NCBI RefSeq assembly: GCF_011682145.1
Contig: NZ_WHJH01000004.1
Span: 186,001-250,000 of the forward strand
DNA: 64,000 nt
Reading direction: 5' to 3'
Source: Massilia mucilaginosa
GTDB taxonomy: Bacteria > Pseudomonadota > Gammaproteobacteria > Burkholderiales > Burkholderiaceae_D
The position numbers were made by a program, and so were the translations under genes. Under the pieces are notes generated by a model. It worked only from the letters and a program-made list of their open reading frames with translations. It was not told the DNA's origin and did not search any database. Below, in pieces: positions 36,518 through 45,066 of the stretch. Position 1 is the first letter of the stretch; every line of letters starts with the position of its first letter.

Positions 36518-36811
36518 GTGAATCAACTCCAGTTCGTAGCCCAGATTTGCGAGCGCGACGTATTGCGCTACACCCCGGCCGGCGTGCCCATCGTGACCGC
36601 CACACTGATGCACAGTTCGCAGCAGATGGAAGCAGGGGGCGCCAGGTTGGTCGAATTCGAAATCACCGCGCTCGCCGCGGGCGAGATTTCGGGACGATTC
36701 AGCCAGGCCGAATTGGGTGCCGTCCATCAGTTCACGGGATTTTTGGCCAAGAAGAACCGCAGCAGCAAAAGCCTGGTGTTTCACATCATTGATTTCTGTG
36801 CCGCCGCCTGA
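36518..36811 (+). CDS. priB: Primosomal replication protein N (PriB)
   Basis: PriB is a small OB-fold single-strand DNA-binding protein that helps PriA reload DnaB at collapsed forks. The 97-residue product starts at a GTG (MNQLQFVAQICERDVLRYTP) and shows the family pattern GVPIVTATLMHSSQQ, FEITALAAGEISGRF and FLAKKNRSSKSLVFHI. No clear ribosome site precedes it, so translation may depend on coupling to rpsF 41 bp upstream. Its place between rpsF and rpsR is the classical arrangement. Confidence 0.95.
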   Translation: MNQLQFVAQICERDVLRYTPAGVPIVTATLMHSSQQMEAGGARLVEFEITALAAGEISGRFSQAELGAVHQFTGFLAKKNRSSKSLVFHIIDFCAAA

Positions 36812-36845
36812 GGCGTCAGCACATTTTTAGATACAGGAGCCTCAA

Positions 36846-37136
36846 ATGGCATTCGGTAAAAAATTCGACAAGAACAAGCTCAAGCTTAAAGAAAAGCGCA
36901 AACAACAGAACCCACTGTTCAAGCGTAAGAAATTCTGCCGCTTCACCGCAGCAAACGTTGAACAGGTCGACTACAAAGACGTAGACACCCTGAAAGACTT
37001 CGTCCAGGAAAACGGCAAGATCATGCCAGCACGCCTGACCGGTACCAAAGCGCACTACCAGCGCCAGGTTGACACCGCAATCAAGCGCGCCCGCTACCTC
37101 GCGCTGCTGCCATACACCGATCTGCACCACGCTTAA
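36846..37136 (+). CDS. rpsR: 30S ribosomal protein S18
   Basis: S18 pairs with S6 in the small subunit. The 96-residue product contains [20 protein letters not shown], then [20 protein letters not shown] and [11 protein letters not shown], all typical of S18. The ribosome site AGGAG lies just before the ATG. It is the third gene of the operon. Confidence 0.97.
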   Translation: MAFGKKFDKNKLKLKEKRKQQNPLFKRKKFCRFTAANVEQVDYKDVDTLKDFVQENGKIMPARLTGTKAHYQRQVDTAIKRARYLALLPYTDLHHA

Positions 37137-37162
37137 TCGCTGCGGATAAACTGGAGAACTCT

Positions 37163-37615
37163 ATGCAAATCATTCTGTTGGAAAAAGTTGTTAACGTCGG
37201 CAACCTGGGCGATGTTGTTAAAGTCAAAGACGGTTACGCACGTAACTTTCTGATCCCGCAACGCATGGCTCGCCGTGCTACCGCCTCGGCTGTCGCCGAA
37301 TTCGAAGTCAAGCGCGCCGAACTGGAAAAAGCAGCAGCTGCCAAGCTGGCCGCTTCCCAGGCTCAAGGCGAGAAGCTGGGCGGCATGACCATCTCGATCG
37401 CTCAAAAAGCGGGCGTCGATGGCCGTCTGTTCGGTTCCGTCACCAACTTCGACATCGCTGAAGCGCTGACGAAAGCTGGCTTCGCTGTAGAAAAAGCGCA
37501 AGTACGCATGCCTACCGGCCCGCTGAAAACGACCGGCGAACACGCTGTCGCAGTTGCTCTGCACACCGACGTCGTGGTCGAGATCACGATCGCTGTTGTT
37601 GGCGAAGCTGCTTAA
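37163..37615 (+). CDS. rplI: 50S ribosomal protein L9
   Basis: L9 binds 23S rRNA near the L1 stalk and influences reading-frame fidelity. The 150-residue product begins [20 protein letters not shown] with the L9 signature [15 protein letters not shown], a long connecting helix (37290-37400) and the C-terminal domain ending [19 protein letters not shown] precedes the ATG 26 bp after rpsR. It is the last gene of the operon, followed by two hairpins. Confidence 0.97.
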   Translation: MQIILLEKVVNVGNLGDVVKVKDGYARNFLIPQRMARRATASAVAEFEVKRAELEKAAAAKLAASQAQGEKLGGMTISIAQKAGVDGRLFGSVTNFDIAEALTKAGFAVEKAQVRMPTGPLKTTGEHAVAVALHTDVVVEITIAVVGEAA

Positions 37616-37640
37616 GTACGCTCAGTGACTTCGTGTCACA

Positions 37641-37677
37641 TAGTTGCCTTGCAGGCATGATGCTTGCAAGGCAACTA
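37641..37677. repeat. 13-bp perfect inverted repeat downstream of rplI
   Basis: TAGTTGCCTTGCA and its exact complement TGCAAGGCAACTA flank an 11-base loop. There is no T-run directly after it. It may stabilise the 3' end of the rpsF operon mRNA or be a protein site. Confidence 0.6.
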
Positions 37678-37682
37678 CGAAA

Positions 37683-37709
37683 AAAGCCGGGTCTTCCCGG
37701 CTTTTTTTA
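37683..37709 (+). terminator. Rho-independent terminator of the rpsF-rplI operon
   Basis: AAAGCCGGG and CCCGGCTTT form a stem around TCTT, followed by a run of T. The A-run on the other side would also allow leftward termination. Confidence 0.9.
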
Positions 37710-37754
37710 CGCCCGAATCTCCCCAATTATGTCAGCCGGTTGACCCGAAGCAGG

Positions 37755-37760
37755 TATAAT
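37755..37760 (+). promoter_or_regulatory. -10 box very close to dnaB start
   Basis: A perfect TATAAT ends 7 bp before the dnaB ATG at 37768. TTGACC at 37740 is too near to serve as its -35 (9-bp spacer). If used, transcription would begin at or next to the ATG, giving a leaderless message. No ribosome site precedes the ATG. Confidence 0.5.
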
Positions 37761-37767
37761 TCGCGCC

Positions 37768-39153
37768 ATGAACGCACCATCCGATCCGCAGCTCGACGCA
37801 CTCCGCATCCCGCCCCATTCCATCGAAGCAGAACAATCTGTGATCGGTGGTTTGCTGCGCGATAACGCCGCGTTCGACCGCATTGCCGACATGATGCATG
37901 CCGACGACTTCTACCGTTACGATCACCGCATCATCTTCGAGCAGATCGTCAAGCTGATCAACCAGTCGAAACCGGCCGACGTGATCACCGTGTTCGAGGC
38001 GCTGTCGAACATCGCCAAGGCCGACGATGTGGGCGGCCTGCAGTACCTGAACGCGATGGCGCAGAACACGCCGTCGGCGGCCAACATCCGGCGCTACGCC
38101 GAGATCGTGCGCGACCGCGGCGTGCTGCGCAAACTGATCACCGTGGCCGACGAAATCTCGGGCAACGCGTTCAACCCGCAGGGCAAGGAAGTCAAGCAGA
38201 TGCTCGACGAAGCCGAGTCCAAGATCTTCGCCATCGCCGAACAGGGCGCGCGCGGCTCGCAGGGCTGGATCGCGGTACAGCCGCTGCTCACCCAGGTGGT
38301 CGAGCGCATCGATGAACTCTACAGCCGCGACAACCAGAGCGAAATCACCGGCGTGCCGACCGGCTTCATCGACCTCGATCGCATGACCTCCGGCCTGCAG
38401 CCGGGCGACCTGGTGATCGTGGCCGGCCGTCCGTCGATGGGCAAGACCGCGTTCTCGGTCAACATCGGCGAGAACGTCGCCATCGAAGCCGGCCTGCCGG
38501 TCGCGATCTTCTCGATGGAGATGGGCGGCACCCAGCTGGCCATGCGTATGCTCGGCTCGGTCGGCCAGCTCGACCAGCACCGCCTGCGCACCGGCCGCCT
38601 GAACGACGAAGACTGGCCGCGCCTGACGCACGCGATCCAGAAAATGAACGACGCCCAGCTGTACATCGACGAGACCCCGGCGCTCAATCCGATCGAGCTG
38701 CGCGCGCGTTCGCGGCGCCTGTCGCGCCAGTGCGGCAAGCTTGGCCTGATCATCATCGACTACATCCAGCTCATGACCGGCAGCCAGCCGGGCGACAACC
38801 GCGCCTCCGAGATTTCGGAGATTTCGCGAAGCCTCAAGGGCCTGGCGAAAGAGCTGCACTGTCCCGTGATCGCCCTGTCCCAGCTGAACCGCTCGCTGGA
38901 ACAACGCCCCAACAAACGCCCCATCATGTCCGACTTGCGCGAATCGGGCGCGATCGAGCAGGATGCCGACGTCATCATCTTCCTGTATCGCGATGAGGTC
39001 TACAACCCGGATTCGCCCGACAAGGGCACCGCGGAGATCATCATCGGCAAGCAGCGTAACGGTCCGATCGGCTCGATACGCCTGACGTGGATCGGCCAGT
39101 ACACCAAGTTCGGTAACTACAGCGGTAACCTGGCGGTCTACCAGGGCGACTAA
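37768..39153 (+). CDS. dnaB: Replicative DNA helicase DnaB
   Basis: DnaB is the hexameric 5'-3' helicase of the replication fork. The product has 461 residues, normal for the family. Residues 15-115 are the N-terminal domain (PPHSIEAEQSVIGGLLRDN). The RecA-like domain has Walker A GRPSMGKTAF (~219-228), IFSMEMGG, Walker B LIIIDYIQLM and the ALSQLNRSLEQRPNKRP arginine region. The start is chosen by homology. It follows the rpsF-rplI operon, as is usual in this group. No intein or unusual insertion is seen. Confidence 0.97.
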   Translation: MNAPSDPQLDALRIPPHSIEAEQSVIGGLLRDNAAFDRIADMMHADDFYRYDHRIIFEQIVKLINQSKPADVITVFEALSNIAKADDVGGLQYLNAMAQNTPSAANIRRYAEIVRDRGVLRKLITVADEISGNAFNPQGKEVKQMLDEAESKIFAIAEQGARGSQGWIAVQPLLTQVVERIDELYSRDNQSEITGVPTGFIDLDRMTSGLQPGDLVIVAGRPSMGKTAFSVNIGENVAIEAGLPVAIFSMEMGGTQLAMRMLGSVGQLDQHRLRTGRLNDEDWPRLTHAIQKMNDAQLYIDETPALNPIELRARSRRLSRQCGKLGLIIIDYIQLMTGSQPGDNRASEISEISRSLKGLAKELHCPVIALSQLNRSLEQRPNKRPIMSDLRESGAIEQDADVIIFLYRDEVYNPDSPDKGTAEIIIGKQRNGPIGSIRLTWIGQYTKFGNYSGNLAVYQGD

Positions 39154-39238
39154 TCCATTACGGCGCCGCCACGAGCGGCGCTCTCAAGCAGTATCACGCA
39201 GTATCAATCACGCTTTAACGCGCTTTAACGGAGAAACC

Positions 39239-39865
39239 ATGTTCGGACGCCTGATGCCCACCGAGGGCAAATTTTTTGAGCTCTTCAACCAGCACGCTGC
39301 ACTGTGCGTGAAGGGCGCGCATGAAATGGTCGGCCTGATGACCAACTTCGACGACCTCGAAAACCGCGTCCACGCGATTGAAAGCATCGAAAAGCAAGCC
39401 GACAAGATCACTTACGCCACAGTCGACATGCTGCACAAGACCTTCATCACCCCGATCGACCGCGACGACATCCACAAGCTGATCACGCGCATGGACGACA
39501 TCCTCGACCTGATGGAAGACGCGGCGCAGACGGTCTCGCTGTACGACCTCAAGGCGGTCACGCCGGAAGCGAAGCGCCTGGCCGAACTGTGCCTGGCCTG
39601 CTGCGAAAAAGTCGAGCAGGCCGTCGGCCTCTTGCACAACATGGACAACTCGCAAAAGATCGTCGCCATCTGCGAAGAGATCGACCGCCTCGAATCCGAC
39701 GCCGACCATGTCATGCGCGCCGCCATGTCGAAACTGTTCCGCGATGAACCGGACGTGCGCAACCTGATCAAGCTCAAGGCCATCTACGAGATCCTCGAAA
39801 CCGTCACCGACCGCTGCGAAGATGTTGCCAACATCATCGAAGGCATCATCGTCGAGAACGCGTAA
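39239..39865 (+). CDS. DUF47 (PhoU-like) accessory protein of the Pit transporter
   Basis: The 208-residue product is an all-helical PhoU-like protein of the DUF47/YkaA family: FGRLMPTEGKFFELFNQHA, KQADKITYATVDMLHKTFIT, PIDRDDIHKLITRMDDILD and a second repeat ending ETVTDRCEDVANIIEGII. The acidic D/E-rich motifs probably bind metals as in PhoU. It sits 11 bp before pit, the usual arrangement in which it modulates low-affinity phosphate uptake. Its leader has two short direct repeats (GCAGTATCA and CGCTTTAACG, each twice) of unknown meaning. Confidence 0.92.
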   Translation: MFGRLMPTEGKFFELFNQHAALCVKGAHEMVGLMTNFDDLENRVHAIESIEKQADKITYATVDMLHKTFITPIDRDDIHKLITRMDDILDLMEDAAQTVSLYDLKAVTPEAKRLAELCLACCEKVEQAVGLLHNMDNSQKIVAICEEIDRLESDADHVMRAAMSKLFRDEPDVRNLIKLKAIYEILETVTDRCEDVANIIEGIIVENA

Positions 39866-39876
39866 GCGGCAAGAGC

Positions 39877-40887
<1,011 letters not shown>

Positions 40888-40910
40888 GCGAAGGCACGCG
40901 CCCGGCCAGA

Positions 40911-40941
40911 AAACCGCCGCTCTTGACCGGCGGTTTTTTTT
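40911..40941. terminator. Bidirectional Rho-independent terminator
   Basis: AAACCGCCG pairs with CGGCGGTTT, followed by eight T on the plus strand and preceded by AAAA on the other side. It separates pit from the convergent ATPase gene ending at 40961. Confidence 0.9.
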
Positions 40942-40960
40942 CGCCTGGCCGATACCTGCG

Positions 40961-42742
40961 CTAGCGAATGCACACCTGGCGCACCGTGCGCAGGTCGGTC
41001 AGGCCCAGCAAGACCTTCTCGATGCCATCCATTTTCAGGGTCAGCATGCCTTCGTCGAGGGCGGCGGCGAGCAGGATCGCGACCCGGCTGCGCTCCTGCA
41101 GCAGGCGCTTGATGGCGTCGGACCCGATCATCAGTTCGTGCAGGCCGATGCGGCCCCGGTAGCCGCCATTGCAGGCGGCGCAGCCGCGCGCGCGGTACAG
41201 GGTGAAGCGGCCATCGGCGTCGGCATGACGCGCGCGCCAGGCGGCCAGCAGCGCCCCGGATGCCGCGCTTGGGCGGGGCAGTTCGGCGCAGTATTCGGCC
41301 AGCAGCTGCGCCATCTCTTCCTCGCCCGCCTGGTACGCTTCCTTGCAGGCGCCGCACAGGCGCCGGGCCAGGCGCTGCGCCAGCACGCCGAGCAGCGCGT
41401 CGGCGAAGTTGAACGGGTCCATGCCCATATCGAGCAGGCGCACGATCGACTCCGGCGCGCTGTTGGTGTGCAGCGTGGCCAGCACCAGGTGCCCGGTCAG
41501 CGAGGCTTCGATGCCGATGCCGACGGTTTCGCGGTCGCGCATTTCGCCGACCATGATCACATCCGGGTCGGCCCGCAGAAAGGCCCGCATCACGGTCGCA
41601 AAATCGAGCCCCGCCTTGCGGTTGACCTGCACCTGGCGCAGCCCTTTCTGGGTGATCTCGACCGGGTCCTCGGCGGTCCAGATCTTGGTGTCGGGCGTGT
41701 TCAGGTGCGCCAGCAGGGAGTGCAGGGTGGTGGTCTTGCCGGACCCGGTCGGGCCGCACACGAAGAACAGCCCATGCGGCTTGCCGATCGCCGCCAGCAG
41801 GCGCGCCAGGTTATGCGGCAGCACGCCGAGCTGGTCGAGCGGCATGGCGTCGCCGGCCGGCAGGATGCGCATGACGATGTCTTCCACCCCGCCGGCCGAG
41901 GGAATGGTCGCCACGCGCAGTTCGATGTCGAGCGGGCCGTACTTGCTGAACCTGATCTTGCCGTCCTGCGGCCTGCGCCGCTCGGACGTATCGAGGTCGC
42001 ACATGATCTTCACGCGGGCGGCGAGGGCGTTGCGGTAGCCGGCCGGGATGTCGATGTAGGGTGAGAGCGCGCCATCCTTGCGAAAGCGGATCGCGGTGCG
42101 CCCGCTGCCGGGCAGCGGCTCGATGTGGATGTCGGACGCGCCCTGGCGCCAGGCATCCATGATCATCTTGTTGACCAGCTTGACCAGTTCATTTTCGACC
42201 GCCTGCGAGAGCGGCTGCGCATCCTCGCTGCCGCTCTCGTCGTGCCTCATGCTGGACAAGACCTCGCGCAGCGAGCTGCCGTCGCTGCGCGCGGTAGTGC
42301 CGAAGAACTGGTCGACCGTGCGCCGGAATTCGGCGCGCGTGGTGACGCACCAGGTGACGCTGGACCTGGGGAAGACCTGGTTGACGATGCGGCTGGCGCG
42401 CACCCGCTCCGGGTCGAGCGCGAGCACCAGCAGGCCGTCCTTGTCTTCGTCGAGCGGCAGCCACTGGTTGTCGTCGACGTATTGGGCCTTGAGGTTCTTG
42501 AGCAGCACAAGCGGCTTGACGCGGCCGGGCAGGAAAGGCGCGTACGGCACCCCGAAGTGGCAGGCCAGCGCGTTGCCGATGGCCTCCGGCGAGAGATGCA
42601 AGTCCTTCACCAGCACCTCTTCGATGTCGAGCAGCGCCGCATGCGCCGCGTGGTGCGCCTGGTCGAGCGCGGCGGCGGACACGAGTCCGTCCCGAACCAG
42701 CGCGTCGTATTTGGTGTGCGGCTGCATGCGCGATCCCGTCAT
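40961..42742 (-). CDS. GspE/PilB-type secretion ATPase, orphan
   Basis: The 593-residue product is a hexameric traffic ATPase of the type II secretion/type IV pilus class. It has an N-terminal MshEN-like domain (~10-140), then GASDIHIEPLPG, Walker A GPTGSGKTTTLHSL (~330), an Asp box TAEDPVEI, Walker B DPDVIMVGEMRD and a His box TGHLVLATLHTN. A zinc-binding four-cysteine motif is formed by CGAC (~462) and CAAC (~520). No other secretion or pilus gene is adjacent. The start is uncertain between 42742 and 42727. It may serve a pilus or secretion system encoded elsewhere. Confidence 0.9.
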   Translation of the reverse strand: MTGSRMQPHTKYDALVRDGLVSAAALDQAHHAAHAALLDIEEVLVKDLHLSPEAIGNALACHFGVPYAPFLPGRVKPLVLLKNLKAQYVDDNQWLPLDEDKDGLLVLALDPERVRASRIVNQVFPRSSVTWCVTTRAEFRRTVDQFFGTTARSDGSSLREVLSSMRHDESGSEDAQPLSQAVENELVKLVNKMIMDAWRQGASDIHIEPLPGSGRTAIRFRKDGALSPYIDIPAGYRNALAARVKIMCDLDTSERRRPQDGKIRFSKYGPLDIELRVATIPSAGGVEDIVMRILPAGDAMPLDQLGVLPHNLARLLAAIGKPHGLFFVCGPTGSGKTTTLHSLLAHLNTPDTKIWTAEDPVEITQKGLRQVQVNRKAGLDFATVMRAFLRADPDVIMVGEMRDRETVGIGIEASLTGHLVLATLHTNSAPESIVRLLDMGMDPFNFADALLGVLAQRLARRLCGACKEAYQAGEEEMAQLLAEYCAELPRPSAASGALLAAWRARHADADGRFTLYRARGCAACNGGYRGRIGLHELMIGSDAIKRLLQERSRVAILLAAALDEGMLTLKMDGIEKVLLGLTDLRTVRQVCIR

Positions 42743-42777
42743 GGCGGTGGAGGAAAGTCACATGATGTGGACATTCC

Positions 42778-42810
42778 CGCACGCCGCGCTTGACCTCGCT
42801 CAGGCGTGCG
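42778..42810 (-). terminator. Possible hairpin after the 138-residue gene
   Basis: CGCACGCC and GGCGTGCG form an 8-bp stem with a 17-base loop in the 94-bp gap between two minus-strand genes. There is no T-run, so it may be a weak terminator or mRNA structure only. Confidence 0.35.
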
Positions 42811-42836
42811 GACGGAACCGGAATCGCTTTGCGGGG

Positions 42837-43253
42837 TCAGCCGGGGCCGAGCAAGTCGTGCGCGTCGAGGATGGCGTAGATGATGTCCGGATGCCGCTCG
42901 AGCGAGCGCCGGATGGCGCTCGGGACCGCCTGACGGGTCTTGCGGCACAGGCCCGGCAGCTCGTCCAGCACAATGCTCAGCCCGCGCGCGCTGCGCACCT
43001 CGTTGTTGCTGGGGGTAATGCGCAAGACCACGCCGAGCTGGCTGCGCAGGCGTTCGGCCAGCTTGTTCAGTTCGGCGTAGCTGGCAATGCCGTCGATGTG
43101 CGCGAGCAGCTTCTTTTCTTCGTCGCGGGTCAGGCGCAGGATGCGGGTGTCCCCGGCCGGGTCTGCCAGCAGCGCATCGCGCTGGCACACGCAGGCGCCA
43201 GGCGGACATTCGATGCGGATCGGAAAAGGCGGTGCCTGGAGCATGGGAGTCAC
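42837..43253 (-). CDS. Unrecognised 138-residue protein
   Basis: I do not recognise this family. The frame starts with GTG at 43253 (MTPMLQAPPFPIRIECPPGA) or ATG at 43244. It contains the short cysteine cluster CPPGACVCQRD near the N-terminus, then RILRLTRDEEKKLLAHIDGI, and ends with helical AIRRSLERHPDIIYAILDAH. No signal peptide or membrane segment is seen. It lies 94 bp upstream of the orphan GspE/PilB ATPase in the same direction, so the two may be linked, but no evidence for a shared job was found. The codon pattern fits a real gene. Confidence 0.6.
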   Translation of the reverse strand: MTPMLQAPPFPIRIECPPGACVCQRDALLADPAGDTRILRLTRDEEKKLLAHIDGIASYAELNKLAERLRSQLGVVLRITPSNNEVRSARGLSIVLDELPGLCRKTRQAVPSAIRRSLERHPDIIYAILDAHDLLGPG

Positions 43254-43344
43254 ATCGCCGCAGCGGATGAACGGGCCGGATCGATAGAGTAGCGCCGTGG
43301 CGGCATCGATGTCAAACGGCGGCTAAGTTGGCGCTGAAACTTCT

Positions 43345-43465
43345 GGGAACCTCGAAAAACCTACTGCGCGGCGCAATTTTCGCCCTGCGATGCTCACCGT
43401 ACTTTCGTACGGTTGCGTTTCTCGGACGAAACTTGCGCCGCTCGCTACGGTTTTTCGAGGTCCCC
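43345..43465. repeat. Imperfect 120-bp palindromic repeat
   Basis: The left arm (GGGAACCTCGAAAAACC, then GGCGGCGCAA-like sequence) is mirrored by the right arm ending GGTTTTTCGAGGTCCCC. The arms are about 40 bp with several mismatches and enclose an internal palindrome CCGTACTTTCGTACGG. The gap has no gene. It resembles an interspersed extragenic palindrome and lies just downstream of the ABM gene. Confidence 0.6.
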
Positions 43466-43483
43466 TTCTGTCATTGAATGCGT

Positions 43484-43816
43484 TCAAGAATGAATGGCCG
43501 GAACGTTCACCCGGTGCCCGAGCTCCGCATTGCCGTACGTGCGTATCACTTCCGCGATCACCACATGATAACCGTCCAGCCACCTGGCCTGCGCCGCCTT
43601 GGCCTGCAAATGCGCCGGATGCTGCATCAAGGCCTGCAGCGCTTCCAGGCTTTCCCAGTAATACACATTCGAAAACAGGCCGGTCGCGCGGTTTTCCCAC
43701 GCCTCTTCACCGAGGTAGCCGGGCAGCGCCTTGGCGGCCTCGGCGATGGTTTTGTCGAGCTGATGAAATTCGTCGTCGAGATCTTTGGTGCCGAAAATGA
43801 AGGTGGAGGAGTACAT
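43484..43816 (-). CDS. ABM-domain (antibiotic biosynthesis monooxygenase-like) protein
   Basis: From the ATG at 43816 the product has 110 residues (MYSSTFIFGTKDLDDEFHQL); the longer frame upstream lacks support. The dimeric alpha/beta barrel pattern is visible: AKALPGYLGEEAWENRATGL, SNVYYWESLEALQALMQHPA and a histidine-containing AHLQAKAAQARWLDGYHVVI. Members include small haem- or quinol-oxidising enzymes and many uncharacterised proteins, so the substrate is not known. It is a single gene between a palindromic repeat and the MBL hydrolase. Confidence 0.78.
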   Translation of the reverse strand: MYSSTFIFGTKDLDDEFHQLDKTIAEAAKALPGYLGEEAWENRATGLFSNVYYWESLEALQALMQHPAHLQAKAAQARWLDGYHVVIAEVIRTYGNAELGHRVNVPAIHS

Positions 43817-43932
43817 GGCCGTGACGGTGGATAAGTGAACGGCGATTGTGCCATGCCGGCAAGAACATTGCCGGATCAGCATCCGGATTCATCGCGCGAC
43901 GCCCGCAACGATGCGGCAGCCCGGGTGCACCG

Positions 43933-44823
43933 TCAGGGCAACTCCACTTCAAGTCCTTCGTACGCCAGCACCACGCGCAGCCCGGCCGGCAGCGGCCCGT
44001 GGCGCCTGAGCGCCTCGGCGAACACCGCTTCGAGTTCGTCGTCGCCGCGGGTCGGTTCGTGGTGGGTGCAGTACAGGGTACCGGCGCCGACCCGTACCGC
44101 CGTCGCCAGCGCCGCGTCGAAGGTGCCGTGCCCCCAGCCGCGCTTGGACGGATATTCGTCGCCCGTGTACGAGCAGTCCACGATCAGCGCGTCCACCCTG
44201 TCCATGGCGCGGTCGATGGCGTGCTGGCGCTGCGCCATATAGGCCTGGTAGGGCGCATGGCCCTCGTCGTGTTCCGGGTACGGATTGTAAAAAGGCTCAT
44301 GGTCGCCCGTGAAGAACACCGACTTGCCGTTGCAGCTGATGCGGTAGCCCAGATTGGTCACCGGATGGTTCATGACCACGTTGTCGACCATGGCGTCGCC
44401 CACGGCCACCGCCACGCCCACCTCCAGCGTGCGGTATTCGATGGTGGCCGCCATCTGCGCTTCGCCGACCGGAAAATAGCTGTTCTGCAGCTGCACCCCC
44501 ATCACATGCTCGATGCCCTGGCCGGTCGCCTCGTCGCGCGCGCCGTGCAGGCACACCCGGCTGGTCGGGATGAACAGCGGCGTAAAGAACGGCAGGCCGT
44601 GGATATGGTCCCAGTGGCTGTGCGTGATGAAGATGTTCGCATGCACGGGCAGGCGCGTGAGCAGGTGCTGGGCCAGCGCGAAAATGCCGGTGCCGCCGTC
44701 GAGGATGATCAGGGTGCCGTCGTCGCTGCGCACTTCGATGCAGGTGGTGTTGCCGCCATAGCGCGCCGTGCGCGGCCCCGGCGAGGGAATCGAGCCGCGC
44801 ACTCCCCAGAAGCGCACTTTCAT
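43933..44823 (-). CDS. MBL-fold metallo-hydrolase
   Basis: The product has 296 residues from the ATG at 44823 (MKVRFWGVRGSIPSPGPRTA), a start typical of this metallo-beta-lactamase subgroup, often annotated as phosphodiesterase-like or PhnP/RNase Z-like. The metal motif THSHWDHIHG lies near residue 78, followed by NHPVTNLGYRI, SVFFTGDHEPF and LIVDCSYTGDEY (second metal Asp) and a late histidine pair CTHHEPTRGDDEL. No signal peptide is seen, so it is cytoplasmic. Similar proteins are sometimes fused or linked to signalling domains. It is divergent from the HD-GYP gene with a 243-bp gap. The substrate is unknown. Confidence 0.85.
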   Translation of the reverse strand: MKVRFWGVRGSIPSPGPRTARYGGNTTCIEVRSDDGTLIILDGGTGIFALAQHLLTRLPVHANIFITHSHWDHIHGLPFFTPLFIPTSRVCLHGARDEATGQGIEHVMGVQLQNSYFPVGEAQMAATIEYRTLEVGVAVAVGDAMVDNVVMNHPVTNLGYRISCNGKSVFFTGDHEPFYNPYPEHDEGHAPYQAYMAQRQHAIDRAMDRVDALIVDCSYTGDEYPSKRGWGHGTFDAALATAVRVGAGTLYCTHHEPTRGDDELEAVFAEALRRHGPLPAGLRVVLAYEGLEVELP

Positions 44824-45066
44824 GTTGTTACTCTCATGGCTGGAATCGTCAGTGTTGCAATTACGGTCGATCATAGCGGTTTTGCCCCCAAAACGGCGGC
44901 AAAATTTGGCCCCGACTCCTTGCCGCGCCCGCTTTCGTGCCCTTTTGCCCACGCTTTTCGCGTGCCGATGTACAGTACTCGCAAGTGGCGCTACACTATG
45001 GGAAGTTACTCTACAGAAAGGGTGTGTCGGCTTCCGTAGGACGTCCCGCAAGGCCGCTGAACCATC

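Noticed and set aside
39175-39238. Direct repeats upstream of the DUF47-pit genes considered as a Pho box
   Set aside because: The repeats (GCAGTATCA, CGCTTTAACG) do not match the Pho box pattern in spacing or sequence.
43323-43700. 125-codon minus frame overlapping the ABM gene and palindrome
   Set aside because: It lies across the palindromic repeat and in a different frame of a recognisable gene; no family pattern.
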